Position numbers and translations under genes: made by a program
Shown: positions 1 through 8,103 of the stretch, one piece after another
Position numbering within the stretch: the stretch's first letter is position 1
Layout of the letters: every line of letters starts with the position of its first letter
Assembly: GCA_016934745.1 (NCBI GenBank)
Contig: JAFGSF010000009.1
Location: forward strand, 1 to 55,121
Source: Candidatus Aminicenantota bacterium
GTDB lineage: Bacteria > Acidobacteriota > Aminicenantia > UBA2199
DNA length: 55,121 nucleotides
Direction: 5' to 3'
The notes under the pieces: generated by a model
Database searches by the model: none
Told to the model about the DNA's origin: nothing
The model's input: the letters and a program-made list of their open reading frames with translations, nothing else

Positions 1-1
1 C

Positions 2-2284
2 AACGACAAGCGCAGCGGCTTCAAATTCGCCATCAACCCCTCGGGTTCCATGGCGGACTGGAGCCTCTACAATGACGAGTGGGACGACCTTTCTTGGGAC
101 GGCAACTGGCAGGGTCGGGCGTGGCGCGATGATCGCGGCTGGACGGCTGAAATGAAGATTCCTTTCGACCAGCTGCGCTTTAAAAAGCAGGCGGGCGGTG
201 ACTATACCTGGGGTGTCAATTTCCGGCGCTACATCAGGAGAAAAAACGAGATCGCCACTTTTTCGTGGCGGCCCAAGACCGAGAGCGGCTTCGTGTCGCG
301 TTTCGCCCGCCTCGAGGGTATTCGCGACATTGAACCGAAAAAGCTCGTCGAGTTCATTCCCTATGGAGCCGGCAAAGCCAATTTCCTCAGCACCGAGCCA
401 GGGAACCCCTTCCGCAGCGGCGAGGAATTCACGGTCAACGGCGGCCTCGACCTGAAACTGGGGTTGAACAACAGCCTGACCCTCGACCTCTCGCTCAATC
501 CCGATTTCGGCCAAGTGGAAGTCGACCCGGCCGTTATCAATCTCAGCGCCGCCGAGAGTTATTATTCGGAAAAGCGGCCCCTCTTTCTCGAGGGGGCCCA
601 TATTTTCCAGTTCGGGGTTGGCGGGGCCAGCGACCGCATCGGCGCCGATTGGGGCGATCCGCAGTTTTTTTACAGCCGGCGCCTCGGTCGCTCACCGCAG
701 GGCTCCGTGTCCGGCGGCGGCTATTTCGATATCCCGGAATGGTCTTCCATCCTGGGTGCGGCGAAGTTCAGCGGCAAAATCGGCGATTGGAGTGTGGGCC
801 TGCTCAGCGCCATGACCGCCAGGGAGTATGCCGACGTCGACCTGGAGGGGGAGCGTTCGCGCCAGGAAGTGGAACCCTTCACCAATTACTCGGTAATGCG
901 CGCCCAGAAGGAATTCAATGGCGGCCGGCAGGGCCTGGGCTTCATTGCCACGTCGGTGTTGCGTGACTTCCGGAGCGACAGCCTGGAAGCGGCGCTTCCA
1001 GGCAAAGCTTTTTCCCTGGGAGTTGACGGCTGGACCTTCCTGGACAAGAATCGGGTATGGGTGGCGACGGGATGGCTGGGCGCCAGCTCGGTGCAGGGTT
1101 CGCGGGAAAGCATTGCCGAGCTGCAGCAGTCCTTTCCCCATTATTTCCAGAGGCCCGACGCCGAGCATGTCCTTTTTGATCCAAGCGCCACGTCACTGAA
1201 CGGCTGGGCCGGGCGCTTCACCCTGAACAAGCAGAAGGGCAACCTGTTGTTCAACGCCGCCCTTGGATTTATTTCCCCGGGCTTCGATTCCCGCGACATG
1301 GGCTTTCAGTGGAATGGCGATGTGATCAATGGCCATATCATGGTCGGTTACCGCTCCTACCGGAAATGGTGGGCGATCCAGAACTGGAACCTGCTGCTTT
1401 TCACCCAACGCAACTACAATTTTGCCGGCGACCGGATCGGCGAGCAGCGGCTGATCGCCATCAGCAACGTCACCTTCACCAATTTCTGGGCATTCCATTT
1501 CCAGATGAGCCACAATCCCGATACCTGGACCCAGACCCGGACCTGGGGTGGGCCGATGATGCTCCTGCAGAGCTTCAACTGGTTCGACTGGGCCGTGGAG
1601 AGCGACGGCCGTCGCCCCCTGGTGGTGCGCTTCGGCGGCTATCACCTGCTTTCGGACTGGGGGCGGACCACCCACCAGGGGTCGGTAACCCTGCGCTGGA
1701 AACCGGGCGCCAATCTCTCCTTCTCCCTAGCGCCCAGCTACGAGCGCCTGCGTAACAGTTCACAATGGGTGACGCGTATCGACGATCCGCTGATGACGAG
1801 CACCTACGGTGCCCGCTACGTTTTTGCCGACCTGGACCAGAAGAAACTGGCCTGTTCCATCCGCTTGGATTGGATTTTCTCGCCCCGGCTCAGTCTGCAG
1901 GCGTATATCCAGCCTTTTATCGCCGTGGGCGCATACAAGAATTTCAAGGAATTCGCCCAACCGCGCACCTATGATTTCAATTACTACGGCACGGGCTCCT
2001 CTTCCATCGCCTTTGCCAATGGAGAATATACGGTCGATCCCGGCGACGGCGGCCGGCCCTTCACCATGACCGACCCCGATTTCAATTATAAGTCATTGCG
2101 CGGCACCGTGGTGCTTCGCTGGGAATACCGGCTGGGTTCGACCCTCTACTTGGTCTGGACCCAGAACCGGGCCGACTTCGAGAATCCCGGCCAGCTGGAG
2201 CTGGGGCGCGACCTGGGTTCCATGCTCCATGCTCACGGCGACAACATCGTCATGCTCAAGCTTACCTACCGCTTCAAGATTTAA
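2..2284 (+). CDS. DUF5916 family outer-membrane beta-barrel protein (5' partial)
   Basis: The reading frame is open from base 2, so the gene begins upstream of the window; the ATG at 50 is internal. About 760 residues are visible. The first part is the tail of a carbohydrate-binding (CBM9-like/DOMON) domain with the motif WGVNFRRYIRRKNE. Then comes the DUF5916 hallmark FFYSRRLGR (bases about 664-695). The rest is a long series of alternating aromatic and polar strands typical of a TonB-receptor-like or porin-like barrel, ending YRFKI. DUF5916 proteins are large barrels of unknown function, common in Bacteroidota, Acidobacteriota and Aminicenantota. An outer-membrane location is inferred. No partner gene follows directly; a hairpin region and a tRNA on the other strand come next. 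The family call is good; the substrate is unknown. Confidence 0.8.
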   Translation, partial: NDKRSGFKFAINPSGSMADWSLYNDEWDDLSWDGNWQGRAWRDDRGWTAEMKIPFDQLRFKKQAGGDYTWGVNFRRYIRRKNEIATFSWRPKTESGFVSRFARLEGIRDIEPKKLVEFIPYGAGKANFLSTEPGNPFRSGEEFTVNGGLDLKLGLNNSLTLDLSLNPDFGQVEVDPAVINLSAAESYYSEKRPLFLEGAHIFQFGVGGASDRIGADWGDPQFFYSRRLGRSPQGSVSGGGYFDIPEWSSILGAAKFSGKIGDWSVGLLSAMTAREYADVDLEGERSRQEVEPFTNYSVMRAQKEFNGGRQGLGFIATSVLRDFRSDSLEAALPGKAFSLGVDGWTFLDKNRVWVATGWLGASSVQGSRESIAELQQSFPHYFQRPDAEHVLFDPSATSLNGWAGRFTLNKQKGNLLFNAALGFISPGFDSRDMGFQWNGDVINGHIMVGYRSYRKWWAIQNWNLLLFTQRNYNFAGDRIGEQRLIAISNVTFTNFWAFHFQMSHNPDTWTQTRTWGGPMMLLQSFNWFDWAVESDGRRPLVVRFGGYHLLSDWGRTTHQGSVTLRWKPGANLSFSLAPSYERLRNSSQWVTRIDDPLMTSTYGARYVFADLDQKKLACSIRLDWIFSPRLSLQAYIQPFIAVGAYKNFKEFAQPRTYDFNYYGTGSSSIAFANGEYTVDPGDGGRPFTMTDPDFNYKSLRGTVVLRWEYRLGSTLYLVWTQNRADFENPGQLELGRDLGSMLHAHGDNIVMLKLTYRFKI

Positions 2285-2386
2285 AAAGAACTCAGGGTTC
2301 AAGGTATAGGGTGTAGGGTTTAAGGGAAAGAGAAGCTGGCAACGAACGAACTCTATTTCTTCCTCGTCACGCGTCCCCGTTGGGGA

Positions 2387-2537
2387 TATACTTTCACTAT
2401 GATTTCAATCAACTTCTATTGAAATCATCGAGTGAAAGTATACCATCATTTGATGTTTTCAGCGGCTAACCGAGTTGACTGAAAACATAGTGATGGTAAT
2501 CAAATTAGATCCACCGAAGCCGGTGGATAATTTGATT
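2387..2537. repeat. array of three back-to-back long hairpins
   Basis: Three inverted repeats follow each other with 0 and 1 base between them. Hairpin 1 (2387-2442) has a 12-bp outer arm and an 11-bp inner arm, both perfect, an 8-nt loop and a 2-nt bulge at 2429-2430. Hairpin 2 (2443-2496) has 6-bp and 10-bp arms separated by an internal loop, with a 16-nt loop. Hairpin 3 (2498-2537) has 9-bp and 8-bp perfect arms, a 2-nt bulge at 2507-2508 and a 4-nt loop. The arms are unrelated in sequence, but the two-part stem design recurs. No T-tract follows any of them, so they are not simple terminators. A near-identical 10-mer lies on either side (2366-2375 and 2539-2548). The function is unknown. 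Confidence 0.8.
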
Positions 2538-2568
2538 TGTCACGTGTCACAGTAGTTCAAAAAAGAGT

Positions 2569-2645
2569 TGGTAGCGGGGGTAGGATTTGAACCTACGACC
2601 TTTGGGTTATGAGCCCAATGAGCTACCTGACTGCTCCACCCCGCG
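2569..2645 (-). tRNA. initiator tRNA-fMet (anticodon CAT)
   Basis: A complete 77-nt cloverleaf on the minus strand with encoded CCA (2571-2569). The acceptor stem pairs 2:71 to 7:66, while 1:72 is a C:U mismatch. The anticodon CAT is at 2611-2609, in a stem carrying three consecutive G:C pairs next to the loop. The T arm is GTAGG/CCTAC with loop TTCAAAT. The unpaired 1:72 position and the GGG/CCC anticodon stem are the classic identity features of the bacterial initiator tRNA, which separates it from elongator Met and from Ile2 (lysidine) tRNAs. It has its own promoter at 2658-2686. Confidence 0.95.
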
Positions 2646-2657
2646 ATCCAAAAAAAT

Positions 2658-2686
2658 ATTATACCCGCGGCAACGGGGAAAGTCAA
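2658..2686 (-). promoter_or_regulatory. sigma-70-type promoter of tRNA-fMet
   Basis: On the minus strand, TTGACT (2686-2681), 17 bases, then a perfect TATAAT (2663-2658). Transcription would begin a few bases before the mature tRNA 5' end at 2645. Confidence 0.75.
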
Positions 2687-2821
2687 GGAGAAAAGTTCGA
2701 ACGAGAATATTCAGCTCCATTATTGAGGAAAAGACTCATGCAGATAGACGAGCGGGGTGAAAGTGTTTTTTTTGTATTATAGGACTTAAGTAATGAATAT
2801 CGGGGATTGGCCGGGGAAAGC

Positions 2822-2850
2822 TTGAAAATTACCCAAATATGTTACATTAT
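2822..2850 (+). promoter_or_regulatory. probable promoter of the lipoprotein/metallopeptidase operon
   Basis: TTGAAA (2822-2827), 17 bases, CATTAT (2845-2850). It would give a leader of about 100 nt before the TTG start at 2959. The leader holds a 28-codon ORF (2876-2962) whose stop overlaps that TTG. Confidence 0.5.
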
Positions 2851-2958
2851 ATTACTTGAATAACGGGCTAAAAAAATGCAAGAAAAAATATTTTATTTTG
2901 TTGGCATTCCAGGCTGCGGAACAGGAGTATTTTTCCAAGCTGGCCCGGGGAGGATGAA

Positions 2959-3291
2959 TTGAAAAAAAATATTGTTTTGACCATATGCATGGTCTTGCTG
3001 GCCGGCTGTGCGGTGCACCGCTACCGCACTGATTTTGAGTTCGCCAACAAGCTGGCCAAGGAAGGATTGTGGAAGGAAGCATTATACCGCATGCAGAAAG
3101 CGATTCCCGGGAACGACCGCTCACCGGCACTGCATAATAACCTGGCGGTGATTTTGGAAGGCTTGAACCGCTTGCCGGAAGCGGAACTGGAATACCAAAA
3201 AGCCATGAAGCTGGCCCCCAAAAACACTTATATTTCAAGCAACTATGAACGTTTCAAGAGAAACTACGGGAAAAACGAAAATGAAAAGTAA
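2959..3291 (+). CDS. small TPR-containing lipoprotein
   Basis: A 110-residue protein with a type II signal peptide: a Lys-Lys-Asn n-region, a hydrophobic core and the lipobox LLAGC with Cys17 as the probable lipidated residue. Residues about 55-92 form a TPR-like helix pair (pattern ALHNNLAVILE...EAELEYQKAMKLAP), so it is likely a periplasmic protein-interaction lipoprotein. The start is a TTG at 2959, chosen because GGGGAGG lies 5 bases upstream and the lipoprotein signal begins exactly there; no in-frame ATG fits. A 28-codon leader ORF ends in TGA overlapping this TTG, so translational coupling is possible. Its 3' end overlaps the next gene by 11 bases, and both are probably co-transcribed with the metallopeptidase at 3968. 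Confidence 0.75.
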   Translation: MKKNIVLTICMVLLAGCAVHRYRTDFEFANKLAKEGLWKEALYRMQKAIPGNDRSPALHNNLAVILEGLNRLPEAELEYQKAMKLAPKNTYISSNYERFKRNYGKNENEK

Positions 3292-3958
3292 AATTTTATT
3301 ACCCCTGCTGTTGGCTGGAATGGCCGCGGCTTGCGCCGCAGGCTATATGTCTGTCGATGTGCCGTTTGTCAATAGCCAAGCTGTGGATTTCAGCAAATAC
3401 GAGCATGTTTATTTTATTGATTTCATGGTCAATGTTCCCGATCTGACCTTGGATGCGGATGCCGAAAACAAGAGGGCTTTCATGGACGAATTGCCTTTCG
3501 CCATCGATAAAGAAATCACTCATCTCGATCCCCCCTATTGGGCCATGGTTCGCGGCCTGCTGCACAAATATTGCCCCGAGGTGGAAATCCAGTATGACAA
3601 CAATGTTTTCTTCAGGGATGTTTTCCGTTCCCATCCGCGATCGCTTTTTATTGCCGGCAAGGTGAATGTCGTCATCAATAAATTGGGTGTGGTGAAAGAA
3701 GTGAAAGACGGGGAGGGCAACAAGAAAAACGTCTATGCCGCGGTGCAATCGTGGGTGATGGATTTGAAAATCTGGTTCATGGACGGTGACTCCGGGAAAA
3801 CGCTGTTGCAGGAAACCTATACGGAAAAAATGGAACCCGGAGAGGGAAATACCGCTAAATTCAACTATAGCAGTTTGTTGAACAAAATAACCGCCAAGCT
3901 GGGCTCCAAGCTCCAGCCCAGGAAAGTAATCCAGGAACGATATATCCTGCATAAATAG
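3281..3958 (+). CDS. hypothetical lipoprotein
   Basis: A 225-residue protein beginning MKSKILLPLLLAGMAAAC. The hydrophobic segment followed by AAAC (Cys18) suggests a lipoprotein signal, although the lipobox is weaker than that of the preceding gene. The ATG at 3281 is preferred over an in-frame ATG at 3245 because the upstream residues are charged and would break the signal peptide. The mature part is a mixed alpha/beta sequence with many acidic and aromatic residues and no motif I recognise. It sits between the TPR lipoprotein (11-base overlap) and the large metallopeptidase (9-base gap), so it probably works in the same envelope process. No function is assigned. Confidence 0.7.
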   Translation: MKSKILLPLLLAGMAAACAAGYMSVDVPFVNSQAVDFSKYEHVYFIDFMVNVPDLTLDADAENKRAFMDELPFAIDKEITHLDPPYWAMVRGLLHKYCPEVEIQYDNNVFFRDVFRSHPRSLFIAGKVNVVINKLGVVKEVKDGEGNKKNVYAAVQSWVMDLKIWFMDGDSGKTLLQETYTEKMEPGEGNTAKFNYSSLLNKITAKLGSKLQPRKVIQERYILHK

Positions 3959-3967
3959 GAAGCCAAC

Positions 3968-6814
3968 ATGAAAAAAACAATTATTGTCTTTATTTTACTG
4001 TTGTGCGCCGTCCATGCCTTCGGCCAGTATGCGTATTTTTACGGAAAAAATAAAGTCGTGCGCCACGCTTTTCCCTGGAAGTATGTGGACACCAAGAATT
4101 TCCGGATTTTCTACTATGCGGCTGACCAGGAATTGCTCGGACGCCTGGCCGTTGAAGCTGAGAATGCCTATGAAAAGCTTTCTGCTTTTTTAAATGTGAC
4201 CATCGAGAAAAAAACGCCGCTCATTTTTTACGAAAAACAGACCGATATCGAGCAGACCAACCTGTATCCCGGCTTGATCTCCCCGGGCAGTTTCGAAGGT
4301 TTTACCGAATCATACAACAACCGGGTGGTAATCTACGGCAACCGCAGCAATGAGGACCTGGGGCGCCTGATCACCCATGAATTAAGCCACTCTTTTCAAA
4401 ACGCCATTTTGTACAAGAGACGTTCCAGCGGCATGTTCGATTTCAATCAGCCCCCGCTCTGGGTGTTGGAGGGCCACGCCGAGTTCATGACCGGATATTG
4501 GGACAGCTTTTCGCTGTTGACGGTCATCGACATGGTGCTGAACGACCGTATTCCTGAAATACAGGATGACGGGGATATCCGCAGTGCCTACGGCACCAAT
4601 CGCCTGCCCTATGATTTCGGCCATTTGATTTATGATTTCATATATGAGCGATTCGGCAGGAAGGGAGTCCGTGACCTGCTTTTCAGCATGCGTCGTCCCA
4701 ATTTGATCGGCAAGCGACGTTCGTTCCTGGACCAATTCAATTTCGTGCCCAAAACCTTTAATTATGAATTCAAGAAATACGCCCGCGAACGCTTCAAGGC
4801 TTTTTTCGGCCGCGAAAATCCCGAGGACTACAGTTTCCTGATCGGTCCCGATTATCCTTTTGCCTATTCCTTCTCCCACCAAATCTCTCCGGGCGGTGAA
4901 TTGCTGGCCGTGGTCACGGTCAATTACCGGACGTACAAGATTGAAATCATCATGATGTCGCTCAAGGACGGCAAGGTGATCAAAAACATTACGCCGGGCT
5001 TTCACTCCACCTATGACGGCATCGAGTTCAAGTTCGTTCCCACCGACGGGCGCACCTTCAGCTGGGACCGCAACGGCGAGAACATCGCCTTCTTTGTTCG
5101 CCAGGAGTTGGACACGTATTTGATCGTACTGAACGCCATCGACAACCGGGTGCTTAAAAAGTACAATATCGGGGCCATCCAAAAAGCGAGTTCGCCGGTT
5201 TTTAACCCCGTCAAGGACCTGCTTTATTTTACGGGCATTGAAGGACTGCATTCATTTATCTTCGCGCTGGATTTGCGCACCGGGCAAGTCAGCAAATTGA
5301 CCAACGGCCGATTGTTCGTCAAGGCCGTCGATGTCTCGACCGACGGCCAGAAGCTGGTTTATTCGGCCGGCAGCGACGATTTTGACAAGCTGTACCTGGC
5401 CACCGCGGCCAATCCCGACCTGGTCGTGCGTTTGACCGAAGGCCGTTACAATGACATCGCACCCGCTTTTTCTGCCGACGGCAAAACGGTTTACTACAGT
5501 TCGGATGAACTGGGTGCGTACAACATTTGTTCGCTGGACCTGGAAAACAAAATCTTCTACCGGCATAGCGATGTGCGCAGCGGCAATTTTTTTCCGGTGG
5601 AAATCCCCAAAGAAAAATCCCAACTGGTCATTTCTTCCTACCACAAGGGGAGTTTTGTTCTTTTCAAAAAAGATGCCGGCACTTTTCTGGAAAAACGCCC
5701 CGTGCAGTTTTCGCAGGCTGCCGTGGTGGCGCCGACCGTCGCCGTCGCCGCAACGGAATTGCCCTTCACACTGACTCCCAAAAAATACAAGCCGTTTGAA
5801 AAACTGATCATTACCAGCCTGCCGCCGATTGAGGTGGCCGTGGACAGCAGCGGCGGTTTTTTCGGGGCATCCTACCTGGGTGTAACCGACATGCTGGGCG
5901 ACCAGAATTTTACTTTTTACCTGTCATCCTTCTATGGCTATCGTTCCTATCATTTGACCTACCTGAACCAGCAGCATCGTCTGCAGTACTTCGCCCATCT
6001 TTTTTCTGAAGGGGAGGCCTATTATTATTCATATGACTACACCAACTACTTTTCCATTCGCAGCCGGATCGGCGGGCAACTTGGCCTGATCTATCCTTTC
6101 AACCGTTCCACCCGGGGCGAATTGTCCTTGGCCGTTTTTCATCAGCGGGAAGATTCGGATATGCTCTATTACGGCTACGAGCTTCCTTACGGACAATTTT
6201 TCAACGGCATGGCTCTGCCGGTGCAAGCATCGCTGATCTCGGAAACCACCCGTTTTGCCAACTACGGACCGAACATGGGCCATACTATCAAGTTGAGTGT
6301 CACTAAGTATTTCAAGATATTTCCCGATTCGTTGGACGCCATCGCCTTGGAAGGTGATTTCCGCAAGTACCTGCGCATCGACAACCAGTCGCTGCTGGCT
6401 TTCCGCTTGAGTGGTTTTTATTCGGGAGGCGAAAACTCCCTGCTTTACTGGAGCGGTGGCAACAATTCGCTGCGTGGTGCTCCCTTTCGCAGTTTGATAG
6501 GCAACAAGGGTTTTTTCTTCAATGCCGAGTTTCGTTTTCCGTTGGTCACGGCGGCGTTAACCCCCATCGGCCTCATCGGCCCCATCCGCGGTGTTTTGTT
6601 TTTCGATCTGGGCGGTTTTTGGTTCAACGGCCAGCCATTTGATATTTTTGAATCCGGGCAGGGCCTGATGCTGAAGGATGCGCTGTCCTCCTATGGTTTT
6701 GGCTTTGAATTCTTCCTCTTTGGCTATCCCATGCATGTGGAGTGGGTAACCAGAACCAATTTAAAGGAAAAGAGCTTCAACGGTGTTAATTTCTGGATCG
6801 GCTTTGATTTTTAG
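3968..6814 (+). CDS. gluzincin metallopeptidase / PD40 propeller / outer-membrane barrel fusion
   Basis: A 948-residue protein with a Sec signal peptide (cleavage probably after AFG near residue 19). Residues about 35-290 hold a peptidase-MA-like domain: HELSH with His137, Glu138 and His141, then WVLEGHAEF with Glu168 as the likely third zinc ligand, the order seen in gluzincins. Residues about 290-590 carry repeated TolB/PD40-type blades (patterns like SADGKTVYYSSDELG). From about 640 to the end the sequence resembles an Omp85/bacterial surface antigen barrel, with a glycine-rich stretch (WSGGNNSLRGAPF) and a C-terminal Phe. This layout suggests a protease anchored in the outer membrane with its catalytic domain in the periplasm or outside. 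It is the last gene of a three-gene operon. The domain calls are good; the substrate is unknown. Confidence 0.82.
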   Translation: MKKTIIVFILLLCAVHAFGQYAYFYGKNKVVRHAFPWKYVDTKNFRIFYYAADQELLGRLAVEAENAYEKLSAFLNVTIEKKTPLIFYEKQTDIEQTNLYPGLISPGSFEGFTESYNNRVVIYGNRSNEDLGRLITHELSHSFQNAILYKRRSSGMFDFNQPPLWVLEGHAEFMTGYWDSFSLLTVIDMVLNDRIPEIQDDGDIRSAYGTNRLPYDFGHLIYDFIYERFGRKGVRDLLFSMRRPNLIGKRRSFLDQFNFVPKTFNYEFKKYARERFKAFFGRENPEDYSFLIGPDYPFAYSFSHQISPGGELLAVVTVNYRTYKIEIIMMSLKDGKVIKNITPGFHSTYDGIEFKFVPTDGRTFSWDRNGENIAFFVRQELDTYLIVLNAIDNRVLKKYNIGAIQKASSPVFNPVKDLLYFTGIEGLHSFIFALDLRTGQVSKLTNGRLFVKAVDVSTDGQKLVYSAGSDDFDKLYLATAANPDLVVRLTEGRYNDIAPAFSADGKTVYYSSDELGAYNICSLDLENKIFYRHSDVRSGNFFPVEIPKEKSQLVISSYHKGSFVLFKKDAGTFLEKRPVQFSQAAVVAPTVAVAATELPFTLTPKKYKPFEKLIITSLPPIEVAVDSSGGFFGASYLGVTDMLGDQNFTFYLSSFYGYRSYHLTYLNQQHRLQYFAHLFSEGEAYYYSYDYTNYFSIRSRIGGQLGLIYPFNRSTRGELSLAVFHQREDSDMLYYGYELPYGQFFNGMALPVQASLISETTRFANYGPNMGHTIKLSVTKYFKIFPDSLDAIALEGDFRKYLRIDNQSLLAFRLSGFYSGGENSLLYWSGGNNSLRGAPFRSLIGNKGFFFNAEFRFPLVTAALTPIGLIGPIRGVLFFDLGGFWFNGQPFDIFESGQGLMLKDALSSYGFGFEFFLFGYPMHVEWVTRTNLKEKSFNGVNFWIGFDF

Positions 6815-6870
6815 AGCCATGTCGCAAATTTTTAATCCGCTAAAAAACGGATAAGAGTCTTTGTATCCGG

Positions 6871-6900
6871 CCCTTTCCGGCTGGCTGCCAGCCTAAAGGG
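6871..6900. repeat. hairpin between the metallopeptidase and MglA-like genes
   Basis: Imperfect inverted repeat: CCCTTTCCGGCTGG (6871-6884) pairs with CCAGCCTAAAGGG (6888-6900). It is stable but has no following T-tract, so it is only a weak terminator candidate. It may end the upstream message or protect its 3' end. Confidence 0.4.
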
Positions 6901-6920
6901 TGGCGTCTGCTTGGGGATGA

Positions 6921-6949
6921 TTGACTTTTTGCCGAGAAAATGCGAAAAT
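6921..6949 (+). promoter_or_regulatory. possible promoter of the MglA-like gene
   Basis: TTGACT (6921-6926), 17 bases, GAAAAT (6944-6949). It would give a very short leader carrying AGAGGA just before the ATG at 6968. Confidence 0.4.
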
Positions 6950-6967
6950 CAAAAAGGGTAGAGGAAT

Positions 6968-7972
6968 ATGCTGATCAACCACACGTCCAAGCAAGTGACG
7001 GCCAAGATTGTATATTACGGCCCCGGTTTATGCGGGAAAACCACCAATTTGCAATATATTTTTTCAGTGACCAACCCGAATACCCGCGGTGAGTTGGTTT
7101 CCATGGAAACGGAGATCGAACGCACCTTGTTCTTCGATCTGCTGCCGATCAATGTCGGCCTGCTCAAGGGGTACCAGACCAAGTTTCAACTCTATACGGT
7201 TCCCGGCCAGGTGTTTTATGACTCGACCCGCAGGCTGGTTCTAAAGGGCGTGGACGGTATTGTTTTCGTGGCCGATTCACAGGAATTGATGGAACCGGCC
7301 AACCTGGAAAGTTTTGAGAATCTGAAAGACAACCTGGCATTTCACCGGCAGAACATTGAGGAAATGCCGCTGGTATTCCAATATAACAAGCGGGACCTGA
7401 AGAACCTGTTGCCCGTGGAAAAATTGAATGAAGGATTGAATCAGCGGCGCCTGCCCTATTTTGAGGCAGTGGCCAGCACCGGCAGCGGTGTGATCGAAAC
7501 CCTGAGGGATATTTCTTCGCTGACCCTGGTCAAGATCAAGGAAGCCCTGGAGCGCGCCACGGTTTCAGCGCAGAGCCTGTCCGTGAATTTCGATATGGAC
7601 GCCAGTCAACGGATTTACAAATTGAAAGACCTGCCGATCAAAAAGATCGGTGTGGAAGAAATGCCCGCAATCGAGACGGTACAGACTGCTCCGCAAAAAA
7701 CTGAACCCCCTGCGGCTGCGCCGGCCGCTGCTGAAATGGCTGTTGCTGATGAAGATGCTTCCCGACAGCTGCAAATGGCAAAATCGCTGGGTTCCCTGCT
7801 GACCAAACTGGAGGATCCGAGCCGGATCACTAAAATTGAAAAAATCAGCGGCGCCAACGGCCGACTGACCATCGATATCAAGGGCCATGACGGCACGGTA
7901 CTCAATTCATTTGCCGTCGAACTGGATCCCGGAACCAAAAAAGTAAATATTATCCTTGATGTCAACAAATAA
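6968..7972 (+). CDS. MglA-like small GTPase with C-terminal extension
   Basis: A 334-residue protein. Residues 1-195 form a Ras-like GTPase of the MglA/gliding family: P-loop GPGLCGKT (residues 18-25), TVPGQ in the switch II/Walker B region near residue 77, and NKRD for guanine specificity near residue 141. MglA proteins control cell polarity and motility in bacteria and are normally about 195 residues. Here about 140 more residues follow: an Ala/Pro-rich linker (about 230-255) and a small alpha/beta domain ending at 334. No MglB gene adjoins it. PilT is encoded 5 kb away on the opposite strand, so a link to type IV pilus polarity is possible but unproven. The start is fixed by the conserved N-terminus and AGAGGA upstream. 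Confidence 0.85.
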   Translation: MLINHTSKQVTAKIVYYGPGLCGKTTNLQYIFSVTNPNTRGELVSMETEIERTLFFDLLPINVGLLKGYQTKFQLYTVPGQVFYDSTRRLVLKGVDGIVFVADSQELMEPANLESFENLKDNLAFHRQNIEEMPLVFQYNKRDLKNLLPVEKLNEGLNQRRLPYFEAVASTGSGVIETLRDISSLTLVKIKEALERATVSAQSLSVNFDMDASQRIYKLKDLPIKKIGVEEMPAIETVQTAPQKTEPPAAAPAAAEMAVADEDASRQLQMAKSLGSLLTKLEDPSRITKIEKISGANGRLTIDIKGHDGTVLNSFAVELDPGTKKVNIILDVNK

Positions 7973-8064
7973 ATCAGAGTTTGACAGCCAATTCAAAAAT
8001 TGTGCTAAAAAGCCATCACATATTAGAATTTGCTATCAAACCCTGCTGGGTAGGATAAGTAACT

Positions 8065-8103
8065 TATGAGCATTAAAAAAATGAATTCATTTTTTTCTAA
8101 TGC
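8065..8103. repeat. AT-rich near-perfect palindrome
   Basis: An inverted repeat centred on GAATTC: GAGCATTA plus an A-run pairs with a T-run plus TAATGCTC, with one bulged base. Outer arms GGATAA (about 8053) and TTATCC (about 8105) extend it. It overlaps the first codons of the longest frame of the downstream transglycosylase gene, which makes that N-terminus doubtful. Confidence 0.6.

Noticed and set aside
2387..2537. CRISPR array or integron attC sites
   Set aside because: The three hairpins share no repeat sequence and have no spacers; the RYYYAAC and GTTRRRY boxes of attC are not at the stem ends.
6815..6967. Riboswitch upstream of the MglA-like gene
   Set aside because: Only one imperfect hairpin (6871-6900) is seen, with no conserved aptamer core that I recognise and no expression platform.
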